Shown: positions 26,669-36,366 of the stretch, in pieces
Layout: every line of letters begins with the position of its first letter
Position numbering within the stretch: position 1 is the stretch's first letter
NCBI RefSeq assembly: GCF_024494355.1
Contig: NZ_JAKNQY010000028.1
Span: 18,734-82,733 of the forward strand
Direction: 5' to 3'
Length of the DNA stretch: 64,000 nucleotides
Source: Pseudomonas sp. Q11
GTDB lineage: Bacteria; Pseudomonadota; Gammaproteobacteria; Pseudomonadales; Pseudomonadaceae
Made by a program: the position numbers and the translations under genes
Notes under the pieces: model-generated
Seen by the model: the letters and a program-made list of their open reading frames with translations, nothing else
The model's database searches: none
What the model was told of the DNA's origin: nothing

Positions 26669-27735
26669 ACATTCTGGTGACCGGCGCGGCCGGTTTCATC
26701 GGCGCCCATTGCGTGCTGCGGCTGCTGCGCGACGGTCATCAGGTGTGGGGGCTGGACAACTTCAACGACTACTACGACCCGCAACTCAAGCATGACCGCG
26801 TGACATGGGTCAAAGACCAGGTGGGGGATTTTCCACTGGCACGGGTGGACCTGACCGACGCCTCGGCCATCGATGAGTTGTTCCAGTCGCACCGCCCGGA
26901 CGTGGTGATTCATCTCGCCGCCCAAGCCGGCGTGCGTTATTCCCTGGAGAATCCGCGGGCCTATGTCGACAGCAACCTCACCGGGTTCCTGAACATCCTG
27001 GAAAGCTGCCGCCGCCATCCGGTCAAGCACCTGATCTACGCCTCCTCAAGCTCCGTGTATGGCGCCAACCAGCGCACACCTTACTCAGTACAGGACGGCG
27101 TGGACCATCCGCTGTCGCTCTACGCGGCCAGTAAAAAGGCCAACGAACTGATGGCCCACAGTTACAGCCATCTGTTCGGCATCCCATGCACCGGCCTGCG
27201 TTTTTTCACCGTGTACGGTCCCTGGGGCCGGCCGGACATGTCACCGATCCAGTTCGCCCGCGCCATCGCCGAAGGCCGCGTGTTGCAGCTGTTCAATCAT
27301 GGCGAGCACCAGCGCGATTTCACCTATATCGACGACATCATCGAAAGCATCGCCCGGCTGATCGAACGCCCGCCCCATGCCACACCGCAGTGGGATCGCG
27401 ATCAACCGGACCCTGCCAGCAGCGCGGCGCCCTGGCGGATCTACAACATCGGTGGGCAGCACCCGGTAGCGCTGCGTACCTATGTGGCGTTGCTGGAAAA
27501 ACACCTGAGACAAACCGCCCGGATCGAACTGCTGCCCCTGCAGCCCGGAGACGTGCTGAACACCTGCGCCGATGCCAGCGACCTGGCACGGGCCACCGGT
27601 TTCCAGCCGCGCATTGAATTGGACGACGGCCTGGGCCGTTTCATCGACTGGTTCCTCGATTACTACGCCCTGCCTATCGCCGACATCGCTTGCAGCCCAA
27701 CGCTTGCGACCAACCTTCAGCGGAGGAGTCTATGA
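26665..27735 (+). CDS. NAD-dependent epimerase (UDP-glucuronate 4-epimerase-like)
   Basis: A 356-aa extended short-chain dehydrogenase. The NAD-binding motif GAAGFIG lies at residues 7-13 and the catalytic pair Tyr153/Lys157 in YAASK; FNDYYDPQLK near residue 35 is typical of UDP-glucuronate 4-epimerases, which make UDP-galacturonate. The GTG at 26665 overlaps the ugd stop (GTGA); longer frames would run through ugd. With ugd, it indicates galacturonate or glucuronate in the polymer. Confidence 0.9.
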   Translation: MNILVTGAAGFIGAHCVLRLLRDGHQVWGLDNFNDYYDPQLKHDRVTWVKDQVGDFPLARVDLTDASAIDELFQSHRPDVVIHLAAQAGVRYSLENPRAYVDSNLTGFLNILESCRRHPVKHLIYASSSSVYGANQRTPYSVQDGVDHPLSLYAASKKANELMAHSYSHLFGIPCTGLRFFTVYGPWGRPDMSPIQFARAIAEGRVLQLFNHGEHQRDFTYIDDIIESIARLIERPPHATPQWDRDQPDPASSAAPWRIYNIGGQHPVALRTYVALLEKHLRQTARIELLPLQPGDVLNTCADASDLARATGFQPRIELDDGLGRFIDWFLDYYALPIADIACSPTLATNLQRRSL

Positions 27736-28478
27736 CCCGACATGAGCAAAGCATCCCTATCACCGCCTGCGGGGGCGACAAGCGCGTCGATCCCGAGCAC
27801 CGCCGACGCCTGGACGCGGCCATCCATCGTCAGGGCCGCGGCTGGCTGACCGGTCGCGACGGCGGTCGACCCTGGACTGTCTCGCGCACCAATCGAGTGG
27901 TGGCCTGTCTCGGCGCGTTGTCGATTCTGCTACTGCTCAGCCCGCTGTTGCTGGGTCTGGCGCTGCTGATCAAGTTCTCAAGCCCCGGTCCAGTGCTGTT
28001 CGTGCAGAAACGCACCGGATACCGCGGCCGGGTCTTTGGCATGTACAAGTTCCGCACCATGGTTGCTGATGCCGAGGCGCTCAAGGAGTCACTGCGTCAC
28101 CTCAACAAGCACGGCGCCGATGCCATCGACTTCAAGATCGACAACGACCCGCGCATCACCCCCGTCGGCCGGTTCCTGCGACGCAGCAGCCTCGACGAGC
28201 TACCCAACCTGATCAATGTGGTGACCGGCGACATGCGCCTGGTCGGCCCGCGGCCGACCTCGTTCAACGCCTACCGCTACAAGGACAACCATCTTGTCCG
28301 CCTGAGCATCTACCCCGGCCTGACCGGCCTGTGGCAGATCTCCGGGCGCAGCAACATCGACTTCGACCAGCGCGTGGAACTGGACCTCAGCTACATCGCC
28401 GAACAAAGCCTGTTGCTGGACCTGAAGATCCTGATGATCACCCCTTTCAAAGTTTTCAGCGGCCACGGAGCGAGTTAA
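27732..28478 (+). CDS. Initiating sugar-phosphate transferase (WcaJ/undecaprenyl-phosphate glycosyltransferase)
   Basis: A 248-aa membrane enzyme that starts repeat-unit assembly by moving a sugar-1-phosphate onto undecaprenyl phosphate. A hydrophobic helix (about 57-80) precedes the bacterial sugar transferase domain with KFRTMV, SLDELPNLINVV, GDMRLVGPRP and PGLTGLWQISGRS. It is the short form, lacking the N-terminal multi-TM domain of WcaJ. ATGA overlap with the epimerase gene and GGAGGAG upstream fix the start. Confidence 0.92.
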   Translation: MTRHEQSIPITACGGDKRVDPEHRRRLDAAIHRQGRGWLTGRDGGRPWTVSRTNRVVACLGALSILLLLSPLLLGLALLIKFSSPGPVLFVQKRTGYRGRVFGMYKFRTMVADAEALKESLRHLNKHGADAIDFKIDNDPRITPVGRFLRRSSLDELPNLINVVTGDMRLVGPRPTSFNAYRYKDNHLVRLSIYPGLTGLWQISGRSNIDFDQRVELDLSYIAEQSLLLDLKILMITPFKVFSGHGAS

Positions 28479-29123
28479 ATGGACGGTTCAACCAATATCC
28501 TGACCATCGCAAGCCCGAGCGAGACCAACCTGACCTCGACCGTGCTTGATCCTTCCTTGCGGATCCTGCTTCTGACGGCCGCCAATACCGGCACCGGAAC
28601 CAGTACCAGCGCCATGGCCCTGGCCGCTCAACTGGCACAGATGAGCAGCGGTCGCGTGCTGCTGGTGGACGCCAGCCAGTCGCCGCGCAACCTCAGTCAG
28701 CAATTGTCGCTGCACAAGGAGCGTGGCTTCAGCGACCTGCTGTTCAACAGCCTCTCCCCGCCCCTGTTGCAGGACTGCGTGGTGCAAACCTCCAGCCTGC
28801 CCTTCGACGTGCTGCCCAACGGCCGTCTGGGGCGCAATGCCGAGCGCCTGAACGCCGAGCAGCTTCGCCCGTTGTTCAAGCAACTGGCCGGGCAGTACCG
28901 CTTTGTGGTGATCGACGCCGACGCGGTGTACTCGGCCTTCGACACCCTGGTCATGAGTACCCAGGTGGACGGCGTGGTGCTGGTGGTACGCGGTGAAGAC
29001 ACCCGCTGGGAGGTGGCCCAGGCCGCTCGCCAGCGTCTGACCCAGGCCGGTGCCAAGGTGGTGGGCAGCGTGTTCAACCGCCGCAAGTACTACATGCCCA
29101 AGTGGCTCTACAACAACCTGTAA
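28479..29123 (+). CDS. CpsD/BY-kinase-like P-loop ATPase with degenerate Walker A
   Basis: A 214-aa ParA/MinD-fold protein located where a Wzc/CpsD kinase module is expected, beside its copolymerase partner. The position of the P-loop reads TAANTGTGTSTSA: the lysine of GKT/S is missing. The Walker A' region (VLLVDAS) and Walker B-like FVVIDAD remain. The C-terminus (KYYMPKWLYNNL) has three tyrosines rather than a long Tyr cluster. It may be a non-catalytic regulator of chain length. The start directly abuts the previous stop. Confidence 0.8.
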   Translation: MDGSTNILTIASPSETNLTSTVLDPSLRILLLTAANTGTGTSTSAMALAAQLAQMSSGRVLLVDASQSPRNLSQQLSLHKERGFSDLLFNSLSPPLLQDCVVQTSSLPFDVLPNGRLGRNAERLNAEQLRPLFKQLAGQYRFVVIDADAVYSAFDTLVMSTQVDGVVLVVRGEDTRWEVAQAARQRLTQAGAKVVGSVFNRRKYYMPKWLYNNL

Positions 29124-29143
29124 GCCTGCAAAAGGATGACGAG

Positions 29144-30211
29144 ATGAACGCCAGATTGCTTGTCCTGCTGCTGTTGCCGCTTGCCGGTTGCAGCAGCCAC
29201 ACCGAAACCCGCTCAATGCCGGTGCAGATCCTCACGGCCGCACCGGCCAACGCCCAGGCCACCGACATGCCCCGGGTCGAACAGACCCTGCGCCCGCAGG
29301 ATGTGCTGGATGTGATCTTTCACATCAGCACCAGCGGGTCGGATGCCTACCGGGTCCAGCCGGGTGACCAGGTGGCTTTGAACTTCACCGCCGCCAGCCA
29401 GCTCAACGGCGCACAACAGGTGATGCCCGACGGCAGTATCGAACTGCCGGGGGCCAACACCTCGGTGAAAATCGCTGGGCTGACCACGGACGAAGCACGC
29501 CTGGCAGTACAGCGTGCCTATGACCGGAAAATGTTGTTCCAGCCCAACCGCAATCAATTGACGGTGCAGGTCACCAGCCCCCTGAGCAACGAGACAAAAC
29601 TGCGCAACACCCTGACCCACCCGGGCACCGGCATGAGCCGGGAGATCACCGTGGGCCGGGATGGTTACGCAAGCTTCCCGGAAATCGGTGCCGTGCCGCT
29701 GCAAGGCATGACCGTCAACCAGCTGGAAACCTTCCTCAACGAGCGCTACGCCCAATTGCCGGGGCGCATGTCCGTCGATGTGCTGCTCAAATCCACCGCT
29801 GGCAACGAGATCTATGTCCTCGGGGAAGTCGCCCAGCCCGGTTCCTATCCGATCCGCCGGCCGGTCTCGGTCCTTGAGGCGCTGACCATGGCCCGAGGCT
29901 CGAACGTCAAGGCCCGGCTCGACTCGGTGGTGATCATGCGCCGCAACGGCAACCAGGTTGAAGCCCGCCACTATGACGTGGAAAAAGCCCTGAGCGGTGA
30001 CGCCTCGCAGATCGCCTACCTGCAACCGGAAGACATGCTTTTCGTGCCCAAGACCGGCCTGGCCAAAGCCGGTGAAATGGCTCGGCAACTGGCCGATGTG
30101 GTGTTGTTCCAGGGCATGGGTGTCAGCTTCGGCTACCGCCTTGACAGCAAAGGCGACGACGGCAGATCCGACAACAACGGCAGCGCCACTTCTTCGGCAG
30201 CAGGTAATTGA
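29144..30211 (+). CDS. Polysaccharide export lipoprotein (Wza-like, OPX family)
   Basis: A 355-aa outer-membrane polysaccharide export protein with a lipoprotein signal (LPLAGC, Cys16). A poly-export domain is followed by SLBB repeats (for example VLGEVAQPGSYPIRRPVSVLEAL). The family forms the octameric export channel linked to the inner-membrane copolymerase encoded next. The start has AAGGATG upstream; earlier in-frame starts overlap the ATPase gene. Confidence 0.92.
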   Translation: MNARLLVLLLLPLAGCSSHTETRSMPVQILTAAPANAQATDMPRVEQTLRPQDVLDVIFHISTSGSDAYRVQPGDQVALNFTAASQLNGAQQVMPDGSIELPGANTSVKIAGLTTDEARLAVQRAYDRKMLFQPNRNQLTVQVTSPLSNETKLRNTLTHPGTGMSREITVGRDGYASFPEIGAVPLQGMTVNQLETFLNERYAQLPGRMSVDVLLKSTAGNEIYVLGEVAQPGSYPIRRPVSVLEALTMARGSNVKARLDSVVIMRRNGNQVEARHYDVEKALSGDASQIAYLQPEDMLFVPKTGLAKAGEMARQLADVVLFQGMGVSFGYRLDSKGDDGRSDNNGSATSSAAGN

Positions 30212-30213
30212 TC

Positions 30214-31806
30214 ATGAACCCCAAGGAAAACTATCTGCATGAGTTCTTCAGGATTTTCTTCGCCAACAAGCAGTGGGTGAAGCGCGTCTTCCTGATCTTC
30301 GCCGTGATTGCCCTGGCGCTGCCGTTGATGCTCAAACAGAGCTTCGACATCACCGCCCAGGTCATCGTCCAGTCGAAAAAACTCTCCCAGGGCGACGCCA
30401 CCACGTCGCTGAACCAGGAAGATGCCACCTTCATTCCACCGTCCCTGGCGGACATGGAAACCGAGAGTAATATCCTGCGTTCACCGGCATTGATCCGGCA
30501 AACCATCGGCACCCTGCGCGACCAGGGTGAGTACAGCCCAAGCCCGGGTATCCTCAACAAATGGGTGAGCGAACCGCTCAAGCGCTATGTCACCACGCCG
30601 CTGCGCGAGTACATCGTCAACCCGTTGCGCGACGGCCTGGGACTGGAGGTCGATCCGGTGCGTGATACCACGCTCGACATGCTGACCGACGAAGCCATCG
30701 CCAACCTGAAAATCGAAACCCTGCCCGGCTCCAACGTCATTTCCATCATCTACAGTTTCGGCGACCCGGCCCAGGGCACCCGGTTTGTGGCGCAACTGCT
30801 GGAGAATTACCTCTCCGCTCGCCAGAACCTGCAATCGATCGAGCTGCCGCAAGCCTTCTATGAGCAGAAGAAAACCCAGTACCAGACTCGCCTCGACGGA
30901 CTGGAAGGCACGCGCCTGGCGTTGCTTGAAGACGTCAGCTCCTCCGATCCCAAGGAGGAAATCACCTTCCGTCTGAACGCCATCAATACCGAAGAACAGG
31001 CCCTGAACCTGTACCGCGATCGTCTGCTGCAAAGCCAACGCTGGCTTGATTACCTCAAGACCAGCCTGGCAGCGGCGAACAACTCACGGTTCAACGACTA
31101 CACCTTCCCCTTCACCTTCACCACCACCATGGACAACATCGCCTTCGAAGACCGGGAAATCAAACAACTGGGCGAGCAACTGACCACCCAGGTCAGCCGC
31201 TACATGAATGACCTGGCGATCTTCCAGCCCGGCAGCGAGCCGATGTTGTTGACCCGGGAGCAGATCGCGCGCACCCGCCAGCAGTTTCTCAAAGTGGTGA
31301 GCAACCGTATCCAGGAACGCACCAACGACCTGGCAGTCGTCAGCTCGGTGATCGACCAGAAAACCGCGCGCATCGCCGACTTCAAAGAGCGCATCCATCA
31401 GTTGCAGCAAACCCAGAGCAAGCTGCGGCAGATGGACACCGAGATCAATGCCCTGCATGCGGCGTTCTCCACCTACGCTCAACGGTTCGCCGAAAGCAGC
31501 ACCGTCCGCTCGCTGAACAACGACCTGTCCAATGCCCGCGTCCTGAGCCCGCCGTTCGAACCAACCGCCGCGGCGTTCCCCAAGCCGACGCTGATTATTG
31601 CGTTCGGTCTGTTCAGCGGCTTGCTCCTGGCGATTGCCCTGGTCTATGTGCGTGAGTTCTTCGATCATCGCTTCAAGCACCCTGCCCAGATTACCCAGCA
31701 ACTGGATGTACCGGTGTTGCTGGTGATCAACGAGCAGACCCCCGAACAGGTCAACCCGCACCGCAACTGGAGCCTGCCCAGCCTGGTCCATTGGGTGCGA
31801 AATTGA
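30214..31806 (+). CDS. Wzz/Wzc-like polysaccharide copolymerase (kinase domain absent)
   Basis: A 530-aa inner-membrane protein with TM1 at about 23-43, a long periplasmic helical/coiled-coil region and TM2 near 450-472 (FGLFSGLLLAIALVYVREFFDH), then a short cytoplasmic tail ending shortly after PVLLVIN. It controls chain length and couples polymerase to the export lipoprotein. The ATPase part of a full Wzc is encoded separately, two genes upstream. It starts just after the wza-like stop. Confidence 0.9.
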   Translation: MNPKENYLHEFFRIFFANKQWVKRVFLIFAVIALALPLMLKQSFDITAQVIVQSKKLSQGDATTSLNQEDATFIPPSLADMETESNILRSPALIRQTIGTLRDQGEYSPSPGILNKWVSEPLKRYVTTPLREYIVNPLRDGLGLEVDPVRDTTLDMLTDEAIANLKIETLPGSNVISIIYSFGDPAQGTRFVAQLLENYLSARQNLQSIELPQAFYEQKKTQYQTRLDGLEGTRLALLEDVSSSDPKEEITFRLNAINTEEQALNLYRDRLLQSQRWLDYLKTSLAAANNSRFNDYTFPFTFTTTMDNIAFEDREIKQLGEQLTTQVSRYMNDLAIFQPGSEPMLLTREQIARTRQQFLKVVSNRIQERTNDLAVVSSVIDQKTARIADFKERIHQLQQTQSKLRQMDTEINALHAAFSTYAQRFAESSTVRSLNNDLSNARVLSPPFEPTAAAFPKPTLIIAFGLFSGLLLAIALVYVREFFDHRFKHPAQITQQLDVPVLLVINEQTPEQVNPHRNWSLPSLVHWVRN

Positions 31807-32906
31807 ACGCGCCGTTCGGCCCGACCTGCCGCAGCAGCGCCCTGCCGATCATTCATTTGCTCGACAGCGGCGGCTTCTACGGGGCCGAGCGGATGTTGCT
31901 CGATCATTGCCTGGCCACGCCGGGGCAGCACCAGGTGCTGTTCCTGGCGGCGCCGCCGACTTTGATCACGCGCTTTCGCCAGGCCGGGGTCGACTGCCGC
32001 CACTGCGCCAATTGGACCGAACTGTTGCAGCACCTGCGCCAGCGACGGGACGAGCAACCGCTGATCAATACCCACAACTTCAAGGGCCTGCTGTTCGGTT
32101 GGGCCGCGGCTACGTTGCTGCGCTTGCCGTTGGTCATCACTCAGCACGGCTTCACCCCGCGCAGCGCCAAGCAGCGTTTCTACACCTGGCTGAGCCTGCA
32201 ACTGTGCCGCACCGCGTCGGTCAATCGGGTGGTTTGCGTGGCCGAAAGCATTGCCGCGCTGCACCGTCGGGCCAGCGTGCGCGCGGAAAAGCTCGACGTG
32301 ATCCCCAACGGCCTGCCGGCGGTCACGGTGCCGTTGCCCCACCGCGACGACAGGCTGCGCTGGCGGGTCGGCTACGTCGGCCGCCTAAGCAGCGAGAAAG
32401 GTCCGGACCTGTTCCTCGACGCCATGATCCCCCTGTGCCAGCGACATGCATCGCTGCACGCCGTGATGCTCGGCGACGGCCCGGAACGCCAGGTCTTGCT
32501 CAAGCGAATTGCTGATGCAGGGCTGCCAACGCGCATCGAGCTACCCGGTTATCAGACCGACATGAACCCTTGGTGGAGTCAGCTCGACGCGCTGGTGATC
32601 AGTTCGCGCACTGAAGGCACGCCGATGATTCTGCTCGAGGCGATGCAGGCCGGCGTGCCGGTGGTGGCGTTCGGTGTGGGGGGCATTCCCGATGTGCTGC
32701 AGGACCGTCACAACGGCCTGCTCGCAACACCGGCCGACAGCGCCGAACTGGCCCGGCAGATCGAAACGCTGTTCAGCGAACCGCCCCTGGCGCGGATCCT
32801 GGCCGACAACGCGCGCTGCACTCAACGGGACCGTTACGACCTGCGGGCCCTGGCCGAGCGCTGGTCGCAGCTCTATATCCGCACGGCACGGGAGGCTCGT
32901 CCATGA
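31803..32906 (+). CDS. Glycosyltransferase family 4
   Basis: A 367-aa GT-B retaining glycosyltransferase adding a sugar to the lipid-linked repeat. The C-terminal donor-binding domain is clear: VGRLSSEKGPDLFLDA, then EGTPMILLEAMQAGVPVVA with the E-x7-E pair. There is no ATG near the expected start; a TTG at 31803 overlaps the preceding stop (TTGA) in the coupled style of this operon, and another TTG at 31791 is possible. Donor sugar is not predictable. Confidence 0.88.
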   Translation: MNAPFGPTCRSSALPIIHLLDSGGFYGAERMLLDHCLATPGQHQVLFLAAPPTLITRFRQAGVDCRHCANWTELLQHLRQRRDEQPLINTHNFKGLLFGWAAATLLRLPLVITQHGFTPRSAKQRFYTWLSLQLCRTASVNRVVCVAESIAALHRRASVRAEKLDVIPNGLPAVTVPLPHRDDRLRWRVGYVGRLSSEKGPDLFLDAMIPLCQRHASLHAVMLGDGPERQVLLKRIADAGLPTRIELPGYQTDMNPWWSQLDALVISSRTEGTPMILLEAMQAGVPVVAFGVGGIPDVLQDRHNGLLATPADSAELARQIETLFSEPPLARILADNARCTQRDRYDLRALAERWSQLYIRTAREARP

Positions 32907-34273
32907 TTGTCCCGCTCTCGATTGTCAGTCTGTTGGGCCTGGTTTGCCTGATGTTGCTGGCCAGCCCCTATCCCTTCCTGGCGCCGGGGGCGGTGCTCGG
33001 CCTGGTGGGTGTCGCCGTGCTGTACCGCAAACCCGGCTGGGGTTTACTGGGCATTGCCGCGCTGGTGCCGTTCGAGGGCCTGTTCAAGGAAAACGCCTTC
33101 TCGGGCAGCAAATTCTTTGGCGTGGCGCTGATTCTGATCCTGATGTTGCAACTCTCTCTGCGCCAGATTCCTTCGTCACGTTTGCGCAGCAATATCTGGC
33201 GCCCGCTGATCGCCTTCATGATCCTTTATGGCCTGAGCCTGTTGCTGTCGCAGAACCTGGGCCTGTCCATGACCCATTTGCGCGAACTGATGGTGGGGCT
33301 GATTCTGTTCGTGATTACCCTGCTGATCGGTCGCGAGCTGAACCTGGACCTGTTCTGCCGGCTGATGACCCTGAGCGTGACCACTACCTGCGTACTGGCA
33401 ATGTTTTCGGTCAAATACCAGGACCAGGGCCGTGCGTCCGGCCTGCTGGAAGACCCGAACGCCTTTGCCCTGTTGATCGCCCTTACCGTGCCGCTGGCAT
33501 TGTTGCTGGTGTTGCGCAGCCCGAACCTGCTGCACCGGTTGTTCTGGGGCGGCTGTTTCATCCTGCTGCTGGGCGGCATGACCAAGACCGAATCGCGCTC
33601 GGGGCTGGTGGTGCTGTTGCTCAGCCTGGTGATTGGTCTCTATCACTACCGTGCACAATTACCGCGCATCCGCCCACGGCACCTGGGCTTCGCCATGCTC
33701 GGGCTGGCGATCATGATTCCCTTGGTGATTGCGGTGATGCCGGCCGGCTACGTGGCGCGCATCCAGTCGCTGAGCATCCTCAGCGCCGGCGCCAATGCCC
33801 ACAAAGACGAATCCCTGGGCCGTCGTGCCTCGTACATCGTGGTCGGCAGCCAAATGATCCGCGAGAACCCGGTGCTGGGCAGCGGCCCGGGCACGTTCCC
33901 GCTGCACTACGCCCCCACCGGCTACGCCAAGGCGTTCTCGGCCAATCGCAAACTGGGAGATCTGTATCGCCGGGCCCATAACACCTACCTGGAAATCTTC
34001 AGCGAGATCGGCATCCCCGGCGGGCTGATGTTCGTCGGCATGCTCGGCCTGGGCCTGTACAACCTGCTGCGCGCCCGCCAGCTCTGGTTGCAGCGTCGGG
34101 ACTGGGCGCAGGCAGACCTGGTGACGCACCTGGGCATGAGTTTCCTGTCGCTGACGCTGTTTTTGATGTTCCTCAGCGCCCCCAACCATAAGTTGCTGTG
34201 GATCATGCTCGCCCTCACCAGCGTGTTGCGCTACGACGCCGAACAGCCAGCACCGCAGGAGGCGCGTCCATGA
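32903..34273 (+). CDS. O-antigen ligase/polymerase-like membrane protein (Wzy-like)
   Basis: A 456-aa protein with about 11 TM helices and a large periplasmic loop (about 265-380) containing GSGPGTFPLHY and RRAHNTYLEIFSEIG, typical of the Wzy_C/WaaL family. In a Wzx/Wzy operon without a lipid-A ligase context it is most likely the repeat-unit polymerase. ATGA-type overlap with the upstream GT4. Confidence 0.9.
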   Translation: MIVPLSIVSLLGLVCLMLLASPYPFLAPGAVLGLVGVAVLYRKPGWGLLGIAALVPFEGLFKENAFSGSKFFGVALILILMLQLSLRQIPSSRLRSNIWRPLIAFMILYGLSLLLSQNLGLSMTHLRELMVGLILFVITLLIGRELNLDLFCRLMTLSVTTTCVLAMFSVKYQDQGRASGLLEDPNAFALLIALTVPLALLLVLRSPNLLHRLFWGGCFILLLGGMTKTESRSGLVVLLLSLVIGLYHYRAQLPRIRPRHLGFAMLGLAIMIPLVIAVMPAGYVARIQSLSILSAGANAHKDESLGRRASYIVVGSQMIRENPVLGSGPGTFPLHYAPTGYAKAFSANRKLGDLYRRAHNTYLEIFSEIGIPGGLMFVGMLGLGLYNLLRARQLWLQRRDWAQADLVTHLGMSFLSLTLFLMFLSAPNHKLLWIMLALTSVLRYDAEQPAPQEARP

Positions 34274-35226
34274 GCCGCATCAGCATTGTGATCCCGATGT
34301 TCAACGAGGCCCGACACATTGCTCGAACGTTGCTGGCGGCGCAGGAAGCCGCCCGCCAGGCGCAATTGGACTGCGAGTTGATCGTAGTGGACAACGGCTC
34401 CGACGATCATGGCCCGCGCATCGCCAACGAACTGGGGGCGCGCGTGCTGATCGTGCCCGGCGTACACATCGGCGCCCTGCGCAACCGCGGTGCAGCCGTC
34501 GCTCACGGGGAATGGCTGGCGTTCATCGACGCCGACATCGAGATGCCGGCCAACTGGCTCAAGCTGTTGCTGGAACTCGACGGCCAGGGCGATGTGCTGG
34601 GCCTGGACCTGGACACCCCCCGTCAGGCGCCGTGGTTCGCCCAAGCCTGGCAACGCCGTAGCCAGCGTCCGGGTTCGCGTCCCTTACATCGGGTGCAATG
34701 GCTGCCCAGCGCCAACCTGTTGCTGCGTCGCCAGTGGTTTGAGCAGGTCGCGGGCTTCGACGAAACCCTGCGCACCGGCGAAGACAAGGATTTTTCCCTG
34801 CGCCTGCGCGACGCCGGTGCGCAGTTGCTGCTGGTCAACGAAAGCGTGGCCCTGCACTGGGGCTACGAAGGCAGTTGGCGGGAGTGGATGAGCAAGGAAC
34901 TGTGGCGCCAGGGCAGCCATGTGCAATTGCTGCGCAGCCATGGTCCGAGTCTGCGCCTGCTGCGCTTTCCGGCGCTGTCCATCGGGGCCTGGGGCCTGGA
35001 TTTTCTGGCGTTGGTCGCCCTGTTCCAGGGCCAGCCGCGTATTGCGCTGATGCTGCTGCTGATGACCTCCCTGCCCGCTTTGTTCCTCAGTCTGCGTCAA
35101 AGCGGGCGCGACCTGCGCCTGACGCTGCAACTGTGGGCGTTGCACGGGGTGCGCTTGCACCTGACTGGCGCCGCGCTGCTTCTCAACCTTTGTCATTGGA
35201 ACGTCAGGAGACCTGCCCGTGGCTGA
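34270..35226 (+). CDS. Glycosyltransferase family 2
   Basis: A 318-aa GT-A transferase: ISIVIPMFNEARHIA at the start, VVDNGSDDHG, the DxD-type FIDADIEM near residue 92, and GEDKDFSLRL near the acceptor site. Two hydrophobic segments at the C-terminus suggest membrane association. Its ATG overlaps the polymerase stop (ATGA); longer frames only overlap that gene. Sugar specificity unknown. Confidence 0.9.
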   Translation: MSRISIVIPMFNEARHIARTLLAAQEAARQAQLDCELIVVDNGSDDHGPRIANELGARVLIVPGVHIGALRNRGAAVAHGEWLAFIDADIEMPANWLKLLLELDGQGDVLGLDLDTPRQAPWFAQAWQRRSQRPGSRPLHRVQWLPSANLLLRRQWFEQVAGFDETLRTGEDKDFSLRLRDAGAQLLLVNESVALHWGYEGSWREWMSKELWRQGSHVQLLRSHGPSLRLLRFPALSIGAWGLDFLALVALFQGQPRIALMLLLMTSLPALFLSLRQSGRDLRLTLQLWALHGVRLHLTGAALLLNLCHWNVRRPARG

Positions 35227-36355
35227 ATTCCTTTACTGGTCATGCCTGTTGCTGCCGGTGCACGCCTATCTCGGTTATCCGCTGATGCTGAGCCTGCTGG
35301 CGCCGCTGTTTCCGGTCCGGCGCTACGGGCCGGCGTTGCCGATGGACATCAGCATTGTCATTGCCGCCCACAACGAGGCACGGCACATCGAAGAAAAACT
35401 GCGCGCCTTGCTGGCCCAGGACTATCAGGCGCGCTCGCTGCAAATCATCCTCGCCAGCGACGGCTCCACCGACGATACCGTGGCCTGCGCTCGCCAGGTC
35501 ATCGACCCGCGCATCACCGTGCTTGACCTGCCGCGCCAGGGCAAGGCCGCTGCCCTGAATACCGGCGTGGCCCACAGCACTGGGGAGATCCTGGTGTTTA
35601 CCGACGCCGACAACCAATGGGCCAGCGACACGCTCGGCCATCTCATGTCGCCATTGGGCGATCCGGAAGTCGGTGCCTGTGCCGGGCACATGGAAATCCC
35701 GGTGCCGGGCAAGGGCCTGAGCCTGGGCGACAGCCTGTATCGGCATTACGAAGGCTGGCTGCGTCAGGTGGAGAACCGCACGGGCTGCATGGTCTCGGCC
35801 GACGGCGCCTTGCTGGCCCTGCGGCGCGAGCTGTTTGAGCCGATACCGGCGCAAGTCAACGACGACTTCTTCCTCAGCACCTGTGCGCCGGCGGCGGGGA
35901 AATCCATCGTGTATGCACCACTGGCCCGGGTCACCGACCAGGGCGTGGACGAAGCCGACAAACAGTTTCGCCGGCGCCAGCGGGTCACCGTCGGCGGTCT
36001 GCAAAGCCTGGCCCAGCGCCGGCAGTTGCTCAACCCCTTGCGTCACGGGCTCTACGCCATCGGCCTGATCAGCCACAAACTGATCCGCCGCCTGGCGCCG
36101 GTGTTGCTATTGCCGCTGCTGCTGAGCAACGCCTGGCTGTGGAATGACCATCTGTTCTATCGCCTGAGCCTGGTGGCGCAACTGCTCGGCTACGCCATTG
36201 CGTTGATCGGTTTGCTGGACATAGGCCATCGTTTGCCCCGGCCATTTCGCCTGGCCGCGTTCGTGTTGGTGACGCTGGCGGGCATGAGCATCGGGCTGTG
36301 GCAGTTTCTGCGCGGCCATCGCTACAGCCAATGGAACCCCGAGCAGAACCGCTAA
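35219..36355 (+). CDS. Membrane glycosyltransferase family 2 (processive-type)
   Basis: A 378-aa GT2 with an N-terminal TM, the GT-A core (ISIVIAAHNEARHIE, LASDGSTDDT, FTDADNQWA) and several C-terminal TMs (about 280-365). The RRRQRVTVGGLQSL stretch occupies the QxxRW position but lacks the tryptophan. GTG start at 35219 with AGGAG upstream, overlapping the previous gene by 8 bp. It probably extends the repeat unit. Confidence 0.88.
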   Translation: MAEFLYWSCLLLPVHAYLGYPLMLSLLAPLFPVRRYGPALPMDISIVIAAHNEARHIEEKLRALLAQDYQARSLQIILASDGSTDDTVACARQVIDPRITVLDLPRQGKAAALNTGVAHSTGEILVFTDADNQWASDTLGHLMSPLGDPEVGACAGHMEIPVPGKGLSLGDSLYRHYEGWLRQVENRTGCMVSADGALLALRRELFEPIPAQVNDDFFLSTCAPAAGKSIVYAPLARVTDQGVDEADKQFRRRQRVTVGGLQSLAQRRQLLNPLRHGLYAIGLISHKLIRRLAPVLLLPLLLSNAWLWNDHLFYRLSLVAQLLGYAIALIGLLDIGHRLPRPFRLAAFVLVTLAGMSIGLWQFLRGHRYSQWNPEQNR

Positions 36356-36366
36356 GGAGACGGCCC

